From Sphingobium subterraneum (lineage in GTDB: Bacteria; Pseudomonadota; Alphaproteobacteria; Sphingomonadales; Sphingomonadaceae): a stretch of DNA of 64,000 bases. The notes under the pieces were generated by a model. It made no database searches. It saw nothing but the letters and a program-made list of their open reading frames with translations, and was not told the DNA's origin. The stretch is from NCBI RefSeq assembly GCF_014199435.1, contig NZ_JACIJP010000001.1, forward strand, positions 744,001 through 808,000. The letters are read 5' to 3'. Made by a program: the position numbers and the translations under genes. Shown here in pieces: positions 41,697-50,714 of this stretch (position 1 is its first letter; every line of letters begins with the position of its first letter).

Positions 41697-42094
41697 CACC
41701 AGATCTCGGCGTCGGCGGCTTCAGTAACTTTGGCGTTTGCAGGTTTCCCTTCGCGCACCTGGCTCGCGCGACGGTCCGCCTCCAGAATCTGGAGCACTTC
41801 TGCCTCTTCAAGCGGTTCGTCAAAGCGTATGCCAAAACCACCCGGGCTAGTGCTCATAATGCGCCCGAACACCTCGACACCCGCAACGTCGAGGCAGACT
41901 GGCACGTCCCGCCGGTCCATCAGATAGGCGAGACGAGGCCGGAACATCGCCCCACCCGCCGAAAAGTCGATCATGCGGCCATCGAACGTCGCCATGCGGT
42001 CGATCATCATCAACGCCCCGTCAAGCTGGCAGGTATAGCGCGTAGCAGCGCGGCTGAAAGCCGGGCGGCGCTTGAAGATTTTTCCGAGTTTCAT
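41696..42094 (-). CDS. PilZ-domain protein (132 aa)
   Basis: A 132-residue single-domain PilZ protein with the canonical c-di-GMP motifs RAATR (15-19) and DFSAGG (43-48). It follows the MotA-like gene by 15 bases and is coupled to the next PilZ gene. It may bind the motor-like membrane pair in response to c-di-GMP, as YcgR-type PilZ proteins do with flagellar MotA. That comparison is inference. Confidence 0.86.
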   Translation of the reverse strand: MKLGKIFKRRPAFSRAATRYTCQLDGALMMIDRMATFDGRMIDFSAGGAMFRPRLAYLMDRRDVPVCLDVAGVEVFGRIMSTSPGGFGIRFDEPLEEAEVLQILEADRRASQVREGKPANAKVTEAADAEIW

Positions 42095-42109
42095 GCCTGT
42101 GCTTCCCCG

Positions 42110-43792
42110 TTACCCGTTGGTGCCATCGGCTTGATTGGCGCGCATGTCACGCGGAGCGACCGACGTGCCTTCATCACCTTGCTCCTGCATCAGGTTCATC
42201 CGGCGGCGCAGCACATCCATTTCGAGGCGTGCACCGTGCAAGCCCGACAGCAATTGCGCATTCTTGCCCTCGTCCTCGTCCGCGTCCCCCTCATCGAGCA
42301 TCCGCAGACGTTCCATCAGCACGGACAGCCGCGCCTGGTTGACGTCGTTCTGGCTCAACATGCGGGAAAGCAGATCCTGATCCCGCTTACGTCCGGCTTG
42401 CACCGAACCGACTGTCTCGCCAAGCACATGCTTGATATCGCGCATCATCCTGCGCTGCCCGACCAACATGCGGCGCATTTCGGTGCGCAGTTGCCTGCGC
42501 TCCTTGCGTGGCGGCAGAGCGGCAGCGTCGCTATGTTCCGTTCGGCTAAACAGCCCGCCAAACCATCCGCGCGGGCGATTGGCGATGCTGGTGACGTTAA
42601 CCACCGGCGGCCCCTGATCGACCAGCGATGTCTGGAGCGACACCAGCCGGTCAAGCTGCGCATGGAGCTGCGGCCCGTCAAGCGCCACGCGCTGCCCGGC
42701 ACTCGCCTGCATGCTATCGAGCATTTCGCGGATCGTCGCGCGGTCGCGCTCGGCGAGCGTAAACAGTCCGTGGAACTGGCTCACCATCACGGCCTGGTTG
42801 CGCGCCAGTTCGGCGACGCAATCGGCGATCGGCTGCAGCATCGGGCCAGGGTCCGCGACCCGCTCAACCGATCGACTGAGATCCGACAATGCGTTCGTGA
42901 CCTTTGTGATGGCCTGTTGGCTCTCCTGCTGCGCGAGAGCCTGATCGAGCACCGTTTCGCGCAGGTCGCGCAGATGCTTGCCACCCAGTTCCAGCGCGCG
43001 GATGACGCCGGACAGGTCGACTTCGGCCTGCTGGTGAGCGTCGCTATGCGGGTTCTCCAGCGCCGCGACGTTCGACAGCCAATGCTCGAACTCGTTGCGC
43101 AGTGTCTTCATCGCGCTGGTCATGCAGCGTTCGAGCGCACCCAGTACCATGGATGTCATGAGGCCGAACAGCGAAGAGCTGAAGCCCACGGACATACCGT
43201 TGAGCGGCCCCTTCATGCCCTCGATCAGCTTGCCGAAGCTGTCCGTGCCGCCAGCGCCCGAAATGTCCATGCCGCCGATGAGATCACCCACCGAGTGGAC
43301 GGTCTTCATCAGGCCCATGAAGGCGCCGAGCAGACCGAGGAACACCATGAGGCCCGAGAAGTACATGATCGTCGATTTGCGGTCGTTGATGCGCTGGTCG
43401 ACGTCGTGCAGCAATGTCTGGACCGTGGCATTGGAAATCTGGAACGAGTTCTGTTTGCTCAGTTCCTCCGCAATCATGCGGTATCCCTGGCCCAACAGCT
43501 CGGGTTCCTGGAATACGATGGCCGGATGTTTGTACGGGTCGAGCGGCCGCCGCGTCTTGGTGCCGTAATCGACCTGCAGCGCCTTGAGCGCCAGCACCTC
43601 GTTCTTGAGGTTCAGCACATGGCGGAACGCCAGCCAAGCCGCCAACCCGAAGGTCGCGAAGATGGTGAGGTTGAGGGCGGCCTTGGCCTGGATACCGGCG
43701 ATCACGAAGTCATGCGCGTAAATGCCCAGTCCCATCAGGACGAGCATCATCGCCGACATCTTCATCAGCTCGGTACGGATCTTCTTTTCCAT
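42110..43792 (-). CDS. MotA/TolQ/ExbB-like proton-channel protein with long helical tail
   Basis: A 560-residue inner-membrane protein. Four predicted helices lie near 10-30, 38-58, 140-163 and 198-222. Helices 3 and 4 carry the MotA/ExbB-type patterns GLLGAFMGLMKTV and GMSVGFSSSLFGLM. About 340 cytoplasmic residues follow, rich in charged heptad-like stretches, so a long coiled-coil tail is likely. This layout resembles ZorA and other non-flagellar MotA homologues, and the gene position fits SiiB of the Salmonella SPI-4 system. It would form a proton channel with the MotB-like product, whose gene ends 31 bases upstream. Confidence 0.82.
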   Translation of the reverse strand: MEKKIRTELMKMSAMMLVLMGLGIYAHDFVIAGIQAKAALNLTIFATFGLAAWLAFRHVLNLKNEVLALKALQVDYGTKTRRPLDPYKHPAIVFQEPELLGQGYRMIAEELSKQNSFQISNATVQTLLHDVDQRINDRKSTIMYFSGLMVFLGLLGAFMGLMKTVHSVGDLIGGMDISGAGGTDSFGKLIEGMKGPLNGMSVGFSSSLFGLMTSMVLGALERCMTSAMKTLRNEFEHWLSNVAALENPHSDAHQQAEVDLSGVIRALELGGKHLRDLRETVLDQALAQQESQQAITKVTNALSDLSRSVERVADPGPMLQPIADCVAELARNQAVMVSQFHGLFTLAERDRATIREMLDSMQASAGQRVALDGPQLHAQLDRLVSLQTSLVDQGPPVVNVTSIANRPRGWFGGLFSRTEHSDAAALPPRKERRQLRTEMRRMLVGQRRMMRDIKHVLGETVGSVQAGRKRDQDLLSRMLSQNDVNQARLSVLMERLRMLDEGDADEDEGKNAQLLSGLHGARLEMDVLRRRMNLMQEQGDEGTSVAPRDMRANQADGTNG

Positions 43793-43823
43793 CGCGCGGG
43801 CTACTCTCGCTGGCGTCTTGCCA

Positions 43824-44558
43824 TCAGGGTTTCAGGACGACGCGCACATTGTGCCCGTCTTTCGATGTGGGGTCGGTTACGCGCACCTGCGTCAGGATGT
43901 CCGCAGGGCTGATACCGGCCCGAATAAGGATGTTGCGCGTCATTGCCGCGCGATAGAAAGCGAGCCGCTGAGCCTCGGAAACCGAGCTTTCCTGCGGGGC
44001 GAAGGACCAGATCTCGTACTTCATGCCCGGTTGACGCCGCGACTTCAGGAAATTGGTGACCTGCTGCGAGTTTTCTTCGTTGTAGCGCACCGCAGTGGCG
44101 TCGAAATCGACGCGCATTAGCACGTCGGCGGTCTTCACCTCGACGCCCTTGCTGTCATCCGCTTCTTCCATCGCCTTGACCTTGAGCTTCAGGGTGTCGG
44201 CGGTTTCGCGTGTGCGGATGGTCAGCCGGTCGGTGCCGTTGACGATCGTTTCGGACTTGAGGATCGATCCGAGTTCCGCGATGGACGTCCCGGTTTCGGC
44301 GTCGGCAGGGGACCGGATCGGGTTGGTCTGCTGGCCTTCGGCTCCGCCCTGCCCCACACGGCCACCATCGGCCGGAGAAGCTGCGGCGTGCTTTGCTTCA
44401 TACTGGACCTTGAAGCGCTCCATGGCTTTTTGCGACAGCACCATCACCGCCGCGCTCATGATGACGAGCAGGAACGTCACCACCATGATGACGGTGGTGA
44501 GCACGTCGACAAACGCCGGCCAGTGATTGACTTCGCCATCCGATGAAGCGCCAGCCAC
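43824..44558 (-). CDS. MotB/OmpA-like partner with channel aspartate (SiiA-like)
   Basis: A 244-residue protein with one N-terminal membrane helix (about 14-38) beginning NHWPAFVDVLTTV. Asp18 sits where MotB and SiiA carry the proton-binding Asp. The C-terminal half resembles a shortened OmpA/MotB peptidoglycan-binding domain (FDATAVRYN, then SEAQRLAFYRAAMTRNILIRAGI). I chose GTG 44558, because GGGAG lies 6 bases upstream and it gives the short N-terminus typical of MotB-like proteins; an upstream ATG at 44594 exists. With the MotA-like protein it probably makes a proton-driven unit anchored in the cell wall. Confidence 0.82.
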   Translation of the reverse strand: MAGASSDGEVNHWPAFVDVLTTVIMVVTFLLVIMSAAVMVLSQKAMERFKVQYEAKHAAASPADGGRVGQGGAEGQQTNPIRSPADAETGTSIAELGSILKSETIVNGTDRLTIRTRETADTLKLKVKAMEEADDSKGVEVKTADVLMRVDFDATAVRYNEENSQQVTNFLKSRRQPGMKYEIWSFAPQESSVSEAQRLAFYRAAMTRNILIRAGISPADILTQVRVTDPTSKDGHNVRVVLKP

Positions 44559-44679
44559 TTTGTTCTCCCTGTCGCGGAGGATGCTCCGCCTCAATACTCT
44601 GGTAAATAGGGCTTAAACCAATTCTCCTAACCAACCCCTAACGGCCCGGCGGAGCGTTGTTTTTGTTCGTGCTGCCGCC

Positions 44680-46905
44680 TCACGCAGCCTTTGCGGCCCC
44701 ATTCTGCTGATTGCGCAGCATCGTCAGGATTTCCGTGCGCGGGCGATCGGCGACCACCTTGCCGTCATCCAGCCAAATTATGCGGTCGACCAGATCGAGC
44801 AGCGCCATGCGGTGCGTAGCCACAATGAGCGTGCAACCCTTGGTCGCCTCGCGCAGGCCGGTGATCACCGCCTGTTCGCTGTTGATGTCCATCGAGGCCG
44901 TCGGCTCGTCGAGCAGCAGGATCTTCGGGTCACGGATCAGCGCCCGCGCCAGCACCAGCGACTGCCGCTGCCCACCGGAGAGCTTGCGGCCATGCTGACC
45001 GATTTTTCGACCATAACCCTCGGCGCTGCGGCTGACGAAGCGGTCGAGGCCGGATGCCGCGATCGCGCGCTCCACCAATGCCGGGTCCGGTTCGTTCATG
45101 CCCAACAGGATATTGTCCCAGATCGACGTGTCGAACAGCGCCGCATCCTGCCCGCAATATACGATATCCTTGCGCAGATGCGCCGACGCATATTGCTCGA
45201 GCGCATGCCCGTCGAGGCTAATCGTCCCCGCGCTCGGTTCCAGTATCCCGGCGAGGATCTGGAGCAGCGTGGATTTGCCCGATCCCGACCGGCCAATCAG
45301 CGCGATCTTCTCACCCGGCGTAATCGTGATACCGACGTCGCGCAGGCTCGCCTCGCTCGCCTGTTCATAGGTGAAGTCGATATGAGCGAGCTTCATCTCC
45401 CCCTTTATGGCACTGCGCTGGATCGACGGGTCGGACACATCGCGCTCCGCCTCCATCGACAGCAGGTTGGCGAGGCCAGCAAACTGGCTAAGGCTCTGAT
45501 AGCCCTTCGATACCATCGAAATGGCCGTCGACACCGGCACCATCGCGCGGCCCGTCAGCATCGTCACGGCGATCATCGCGCCGGTCGTCATGATGCCCGC
45601 CTTGATCTGGTACACGCCGATGATGATCACCATCACCGTCACCATCTGCACCAGCAGGCCGGACATCGATCCAGGCAGTTCGTTCCACTTGCGGGCGGTT
45701 TTCGTGCTCATGCCGATATGATCGGACACGATGTCCCACTGGCGCATGAAACGCCCCTCGGCCTGGTTTGCCTTGATCGTCGTCAGCCCCTCGGCGACGT
45801 CGACGACCAGATTATTGCGTGCCTGCATCAGCTTGGCAGCGCGCTTCGACGACAGCTTGGTCGCATAGCTCGCGACAGCGCCGACGAACATCATGCCGCA
45901 CGCGCCCAACACCGGGCCCATAACAGTCCACCCGCCAATCATCATGATGAGCGCGAGATAGGCGAAGAAAAACGGCACATCGACAATGAACGTCACAATC
46001 ATCTGCGGCACAAGCAGCGCCAGCCCCTCGACATCGCGAAGCGCCGTCATCAGTGTGCCGACATTATTGTCGCGCTTGCCGGTGCGGGCGTGAAGGAATG
46101 ACGTCATCGCGCGGTGCTGCACCGCCTGGCCGACACGTACGCCGACGGCATCAATGTAGCTGCCGCGCACATGCTTGAACATGAACTCAAACGAAAGGAC
46201 GATCATGACGCCAACCGACAGCGCCCAGAGCGACTCGGTAGCAAGATTGGGGACCACACGATCGTAGATCGCGCGCATATAGAGCGGGATAGCGAGTGCG
46301 CAGAGGTTGAGGAACGCAGCCGCCACCAGCAGTTGCGTCAGCCGCCGCCGTTCGCTCAGGAACGTGCCGATGAGCCACAGCCGGGGATTGCGCCGCACGA
46401 AGCTGCGCTCTTCTTCATAGCCGAGCCCGTTTTCCGGGTCGACATGGCCGCACATCAGCATTTCTTCACCCAACATGGGTGCGAGCGCGTCACGCGGAAT
46501 CTGCTTTTCACCGGTCGCATCCACGACGACAAATATGTCCTGGCTCTCGATCCGGACGATCAGGACCGCGCCACCATCGAGCATCGGGGCGAGCAGCGGC
46601 ACGTCTTGCATGGAAAGCTCGGAAAGACGAACCTTGTCCCAACGCGCCTCAAAACCCGCGCGCGCCATGGCGATCGGGGTAAGGCGTGGGTCGAGATCGC
46701 CGTCCGCCACCGGCAGTGCGGCCGTCAGCCGATCACGCGGAGTCGGGCGACCGCAGCGTGTGGCCAGCAATTCCAGCGCGCCAACAACGCTCAGCGGGTC
46801 GATCACGCCATGCCATTGCGGGTCTGCGGGCGCGCGTTTTCCGCGTAACCCGCCCACCAGCCGCCCCAGTAGGCTCGTGCGTGTCGCCATGTCGAAATCT
46901 GTCAT
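44680..46905 (-). CDS. Type I secretion ABC transporter (permease-ATPase, degenerate C39 domain)
   Basis: A 741-residue fused permease-ATPase of the HlyB/LapB/SiiF group. Residues 1-145 are a C39-peptidase-like domain without the catalytic Cys, as in RTX exporters that do not cleave a leader peptide. A six-helix membrane domain follows (about 175-480), then the nucleotide-binding domain with Walker A GRSGSGKST (538-546), LSGGQ (642-646) and Walker B ILLLDE. I chose ATG 46905 over a TTG three codons upstream. It powers export of the giant RTX protein across the inner membrane. It heads the leftward operon and diverges from the HlyD-type adaptor gene. Confidence 0.93.
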   Translation of the reverse strand: MTDFDMATRTSLLGRLVGGLRGKRAPADPQWHGVIDPLSVVGALELLATRCGRPTPRDRLTAALPVADGDLDPRLTPIAMARAGFEARWDKVRLSELSMQDVPLLAPMLDGGAVLIVRIESQDIFVVVDATGEKQIPRDALAPMLGEEMLMCGHVDPENGLGYEEERSFVRRNPRLWLIGTFLSERRRLTQLLVAAAFLNLCALAIPLYMRAIYDRVVPNLATESLWALSVGVMIVLSFEFMFKHVRGSYIDAVGVRVGQAVQHRAMTSFLHARTGKRDNNVGTLMTALRDVEGLALLVPQMIVTFIVDVPFFFAYLALIMMIGGWTVMGPVLGACGMMFVGAVASYATKLSSKRAAKLMQARNNLVVDVAEGLTTIKANQAEGRFMRQWDIVSDHIGMSTKTARKWNELPGSMSGLLVQMVTVMVIIIGVYQIKAGIMTTGAMIAVTMLTGRAMVPVSTAISMVSKGYQSLSQFAGLANLLSMEAERDVSDPSIQRSAIKGEMKLAHIDFTYEQASEASLRDVGITITPGEKIALIGRSGSGKSTLLQILAGILEPSAGTISLDGHALEQYASAHLRKDIVYCGQDAALFDTSIWDNILLGMNEPDPALVERAIAASGLDRFVSRSAEGYGRKIGQHGRKLSGGQRQSLVLARALIRDPKILLLDEPTASMDINSEQAVITGLREATKGCTLIVATHRMALLDLVDRIIWLDDGKVVADRPRTEILTMLRNQQNGAAKAA

Positions 46906-47020
46906 ATCGTCCAAAATCCTGTCGATCGATCGCAGGCATTAAACATTTTTAAGGATAATGATTGGTAAACGCGGGTCAGATTTTTGCCGGCATCGCCCGG
47001 ACATTGAAGGACCAGACCCT
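46906..47020. promoter_or_regulatory. Divergent promoter region of the secretion cluster
   Basis: This 115-base AT-rich gap separates the ABC transporter and HlyD-type genes and must hold both promoters. It contains a CGATCGATCG repeat (about 46920-46930) and a TTTTTAAGGATAATGATT stretch (about 46947-46964). I could not assign -35/-10 elements or a binding site for a known regulator. Confidence 0.45.
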
Positions 47021-48427
47021 ATGCGTTTCCCGCAATTGCGCGACCGGATCATCCGCGCCTTTGGCGGCGCCAGCTTGTTTGAAGGCGTCAGCAGCCGCGA
47101 AATGGCGGCGGCCTTCGCCGGACAAGTCAAGATCGACAGTGCCCCTATCGAGGGCATTGTGCCCTGGAGCGCGCGGTTGCGCACCGACAGGCCGACGAAG
47201 ATGCTCAAAGTCCTGGGACTGTTGGTCGTCACCTTCCTTGCCTGGGCGATCTTTTTCCAGATCGACAAGGTCACACGCGGCCCCGGCCGCGTTCTGCCGT
47301 CCGTGCAGAACCAGGTGGTCCAGCATCTCGAAGGCGGCATCGTCCAGCGCCTGCTCGTCACGGAGGGCGAGCGCGTGCGCAAGGGCCAGATCCTGATGAA
47401 CGTCACGAACCAGTTCACCAGCGCCGATTACGAAAACGCCCGCACCGATGTGGTCGCGAAGCGGATCGCGCTGGCGCGGATGGATGCAGAGGTCGCCGGC
47501 GCGCGCTCCTTCACTGTTCCGGCCGATCTCGCCAAGGCTGCCCCGGACATCGCGGCGTCGGAGGAAGCGCTGTTCTATTCGCGCGTCAATCAGCGCGGCC
47601 AGGAATCGGGCATCATGAACGAACAGGCCAGCGCCCGCCGCGCCGAGCTTTCCTCGCTCAATGCGCGCCTCGGCAATCTGCGCTCCGAAGAAAAGCTGAT
47701 GATGGTGCAGCTCGATAAGCTCGAGCGGGCCTATGAGGCCGAAGCCATTTCGGAGCGCGAAGTGCTCGACAAGCGCGCCTCCCTGCTTTCGCTGCGCACT
47801 CGCATCGCCGACGTACAGAACCAGATCCCCTCAACCCAGGCACAGCTGGGCGAAGTCTCCGCCCGGCGTGGCGAGATCTGGACGCGCTCGGTCGAGGAAA
47901 CCAAGGAAAAGGCCAATCAGCTTCGCCTGGAACTCTCGAAGGCGGGCGAATCCCTCGGCGCCTACACAGACAAGCAATCGCGCGAGGAAATTCGCGCGCC
48001 GATGGATGGTATCGTCAATAAACTTTACGTCCAGACCGTCGGCGGCGTTATCCGCGGCGGCGATCCGCTGGTGGAAATCGTGCCCGTCGACAAGACGGTG
48101 ATGGTCGAGGCGCGCATATCGCCCAAGGATCGCGGCAATATCTGGGCAGGCTTGCCAGCCACGATCAAGATCTCTGCCTATGACTCTGCCGTTTATGGCG
48201 GGCTGGAGGCCAAGGTGCTCGATGTTTCACCGGATGTGATTCAGGATCCAAAGGGAGAAATCTATTACCGCGTCCGTTTGCGCGCCGATGCCAGCAATTT
48301 CGGTAAGGGCAAGCCGGTGATCCCTGGCATGACAGCGGAGGTCAACATCCGCTCGGGCAAACAGTCGATCATGGATTATATTCTCGGGCCCCTCATCCGC
48401 ATCCGCGACGGCGCTCTGCGGGAGTAA
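47021..48427 (+). CDS. HlyD-family membrane fusion protein (type I secretion adaptor)
   Basis: A 468-residue periplasmic adaptor. It has a short cytoplasmic N-terminus, one membrane helix (about 61-80), a lipoyl half-motif VVQHLEGGIVQRLLV, a long coiled-coil hairpin (about 170-310), the second lipoyl half (REEIRAPMDGIVNKL) and a C-terminal beta domain ending MTAEVNIRSGKQSIMDYIL, typical of LapC/SiiD. ATG 47021 has AAGGA about 10 bases upstream; the longer frame has no good start. It would bridge the ABC transporter and the TolC-like duct. Confidence 0.93.
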   Translation: MRFPQLRDRIIRAFGGASLFEGVSSREMAAAFAGQVKIDSAPIEGIVPWSARLRTDRPTKMLKVLGLLVVTFLAWAIFFQIDKVTRGPGRVLPSVQNQVVQHLEGGIVQRLLVTEGERVRKGQILMNVTNQFTSADYENARTDVVAKRIALARMDAEVAGARSFTVPADLAKAAPDIAASEEALFYSRVNQRGQESGIMNEQASARRAELSSLNARLGNLRSEEKLMMVQLDKLERAYEAEAISEREVLDKRASLLSLRTRIADVQNQIPSTQAQLGEVSARRGEIWTRSVEETKEKANQLRLELSKAGESLGAYTDKQSREEIRAPMDGIVNKLYVQTVGGVIRGGDPLVEIVPVDKTVMVEARISPKDRGNIWAGLPATIKISAYDSAVYGGLEAKVLDVSPDVIQDPKGEIYYRVRLRADASNFGKGKPVIPGMTAEVNIRSGKQSIMDYILGPLIRIRDGALRE

Positions 48428-48474
48428 GCGCGCCCGAGTTGACACCGGCTCCACAAATACCGACACAGCACAGC

Positions 48475-49278
48475 ATGAGCTTGCCTGTTGCCGCCCCTGT
48501 GCTGTTTTTCGATTCCGGCGTGGGGGGCCTCTCGATCCTCGCCCCGGCGCGCGCGTTGCTGCCTCACATGCCAGTTGTCTATGCCGCCGACCGCGCAGGC
48601 TATCCCTATGGCACGAAGACCGAGGCGGAGATCGCTGCGCGCGTGCCTGCGCTGCTCGGACGCCTGGTGGAGCGGTTCCGTCCCCGTATCGCGGTCATTG
48701 CGTGCAATACGGCATCGACCATCGCCCTGTCAGCCGTGCGCGCCGCGCTCGACATACCGGTCGTTGGCACCGTCCCCGCCATCAAGCCCGCAGCGCTTTC
48801 CTCCAAGACCCGCGTCATCGGCGTGCTGGGCACGGAAGCGACGGTACGCCAGCCTTATGTCGACCGGCTTGCGGCAGAGCATGGCGCGGATTGCATCGTC
48901 CTGCGCCACGGTTCGGCCGATCTCGTCGCACTCGCGGAGGCCAAGCTGCGCGGCCAGCCGGTGGATCCCGCCATTGCCCGGGATGCGCTTGCCGGGCTGC
49001 TCGACCAGCCTGGCGGCGATCGAATGGACACGGTCGTTCTCGCCTGCACGCATTTCCCGCTGGTGGAACAGGAGCTGCGCGCCGCCTCTCCGCGTCCGCT
49101 GAACTTCCTTCATGGCGGCGAAGGCATCGCCCGTCGCATCGCCTATCTCAATGCAGACGCGCCCTGGCCGGAAGAGCCGCAACCCGGCATTGCCGTGTTC
49201 ACCCGCATGGACCCGGATGTCGCTGCGCTGAAGCCCGCGCTCAGGCAGTTTGGACTGGTGCAATCGCGATCGCTCTGA
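48475..49278 (+). CDS. murI: Glutamate racemase
   Basis: A 267-residue glutamate racemase that makes D-glutamate for peptidoglycan in the cytoplasm. The family features are FFDSGVGGLS with Asp13, catalytic Cys77 in ACNTAS and catalytic Cys191 in ACTHFP. I used ATG 48475; a longer TTG/GTG reading would add an unusual N-terminus. It lies 47 bases downstream of the HlyD-type gene but is a core gene and probably unrelated to secretion. Confidence 0.94.
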   Translation: MSLPVAAPVLFFDSGVGGLSILAPARALLPHMPVVYAADRAGYPYGTKTEAEIAARVPALLGRLVERFRPRIAVIACNTASTIALSAVRAALDIPVVGTVPAIKPAALSSKTRVIGVLGTEATVRQPYVDRLAAEHGADCIVLRHGSADLVALAEAKLRGQPVDPAIARDALAGLLDQPGGDRMDTVVLACTHFPLVEQELRAASPRPLNFLHGGEGIARRIAYLNADAPWPEEPQPGIAVFTRMDPDVAALKPALRQFGLVQSRSL

Positions 49279-49485
49279 CAGATCGCTGATGGGTTCCAGA
49301 CAACTATGTTGGCGCAGCGCTCCCAAGATCGTCGAGCACCACGGCAATTTTTGTCCCAGATCAACGACCCGATGTAATATAAAGTCCTAAATGCGAACCG
49401 TTATCGCTGGAAATGTGGACGGATCGGCATTACAGGCGGCACATTGGAGCGATAGCGGCAGAGCAATCGGGGTCGGCGGCGTAAC

Positions 49486-50709
49486 ATGACGAATTACAAG
49501 CATATCTTCAGTCAGGCCATTGAGCGTCTGCACAGCGAAGGCCGCTATCGGGTTTTCATCGATATCTTGCGCAACAAGGGTGCATATCCCAATGCGCGCT
49601 GCTTTCACGGGCATAATGGGCCAAAGCCGATCACCGTCTGGTGCTCGAACGACTATCTGGCCATGGGCCAGCATCCCGATGTCATCGCCGCAATGGAAGA
49701 AGCGCTGCACGATGTCGGCGCGGGTTCGGGCGGCACGCGTAACATTGGTGGAAACACCCATTATCATATTAATCTGGAAGCGGAACTGGCCGATCTGCAT
49801 GGCAAGGAAGCCGCATTGTTGTTTACGTCCGGCTATGTCTCCAACGAGGCTACGCTGGCGACGCTCGCGAAGTTGCTGCCGGGCTGCATCATCTTTTCCG
49901 ATGAGCTCAATCACGCCAGCATGATCGCCGGCATCCGCAATTCCGGCTGCGAAAAGGTGGTGTTCCGCCATAATGACGTGGAACATCTGCGCGAGCTGCT
50001 CGAGGCGGCCGACCCCGAAGCGCCCAAGCTGATCGCGTTTGAAAGCGTCTATTCCATGGACGGGGATGTCGCACCAATCGCCGAATTTTGCGATCTGGCG
50101 GATGAGTTCAATGCACTCACCTATTTGGATGAGGTCCACGCCGTGGGGATGTACGGCCCACGCGGCGGTGGCATTTCCGATCGCGATGCCGTCGCCAACC
50201 GCCTCACCATCATTGAGGGCACACTTGGCAAGGCGTTCGGCGTGATGGGTGGCTATATCACCGCCGATCAGATGATCGTCGACGTGATCCGGAGCTACGC
50301 CCCCGGCTTCATCTTCACGACCTCGCTTTCGCCGGTTCTGGTCGCGGGGGCCCTCGCCAGCGTACGCCACCTGAAGGCATCGAGCGCAGAGCGCGAGGGA
50401 CAGCAGGCCGCAGCGGCCAACCTCAAGCGCCTGATGGCTGAGGCGGGCCTCCCCGTCATGCCGTCGACCACGCATATCGTGCCGCTGATGGTCGGCGATC
50501 CCGTTCGTGCGAAGAAAATCAGCGACATCCTGCTCGCCGAATATGGCGTCTATGTGCAGCCCATCAATTACCCGACCGTCCCGCGCGGCACGGAACGGTT
50601 GCGCTTCACCCCTGGCCCGGCCCACACCGAAGAGATGATGGTGGATCTTGTGGCGGCGCTGGTGGAGATCTGGAGCCGGATGGAACTGGAACTGGCGAAG
50701 GCAGCCTGA
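49486..50709 (+). CDS. hemA: 5-aminolevulinate synthase
   Basis: A 407-residue PLP enzyme that condenses glycine and succinyl-CoA to 5-aminolevulinate, the first haem-pathway step in alphaproteobacteria. Lys249 in EGTLGKAFG is the PLP lysine, and Asp215 lies in YLDEVHAVG. Length and the N-terminus ([20 protein letters not shown]) fit the family. The 207-base gap upstream holds its promoter; I could not identify specific sites. It converges with the nuclease gene after 5 bases. Confidence 0.96.
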   Translation: MTNYKHIFSQAIERLHSEGRYRVFIDILRNKGAYPNARCFHGHNGPKPITVWCSNDYLAMGQHPDVIAAMEEALHDVGAGSGGTRNIGGNTHYHINLEAELADLHGKEAALLFTSGYVSNEATLATLAKLLPGCIIFSDELNHASMIAGIRNSGCEKVVFRHNDVEHLRELLEAADPEAPKLIAFESVYSMDGDVAPIAEFCDLADEFNALTYLDEVHAVGMYGPRGGGISDRDAVANRLTIIEGTLGKAFGVMGGYITADQMIVDVIRSYAPGFIFTTSLSPVLVAGALASVRHLKASSAEREGQQAAAANLKRLMAEAGLPVMPSTTHIVPLMVGDPVRAKKISDILLAEYGVYVQPINYPTVPRGTERLRFTPGPAHTEEMMVDLVAALVEIWSRMELELAKAA

Positions 50710-50714
50710 CCGTA

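Noticed and set aside
42110..44558. Flagellar stator MotAB or Zorya defence ZorAB
   Set aside because: No flagellar genes and no ZorC/D/E-type genes are in the window; both neighbours belong to a type I secretion system.
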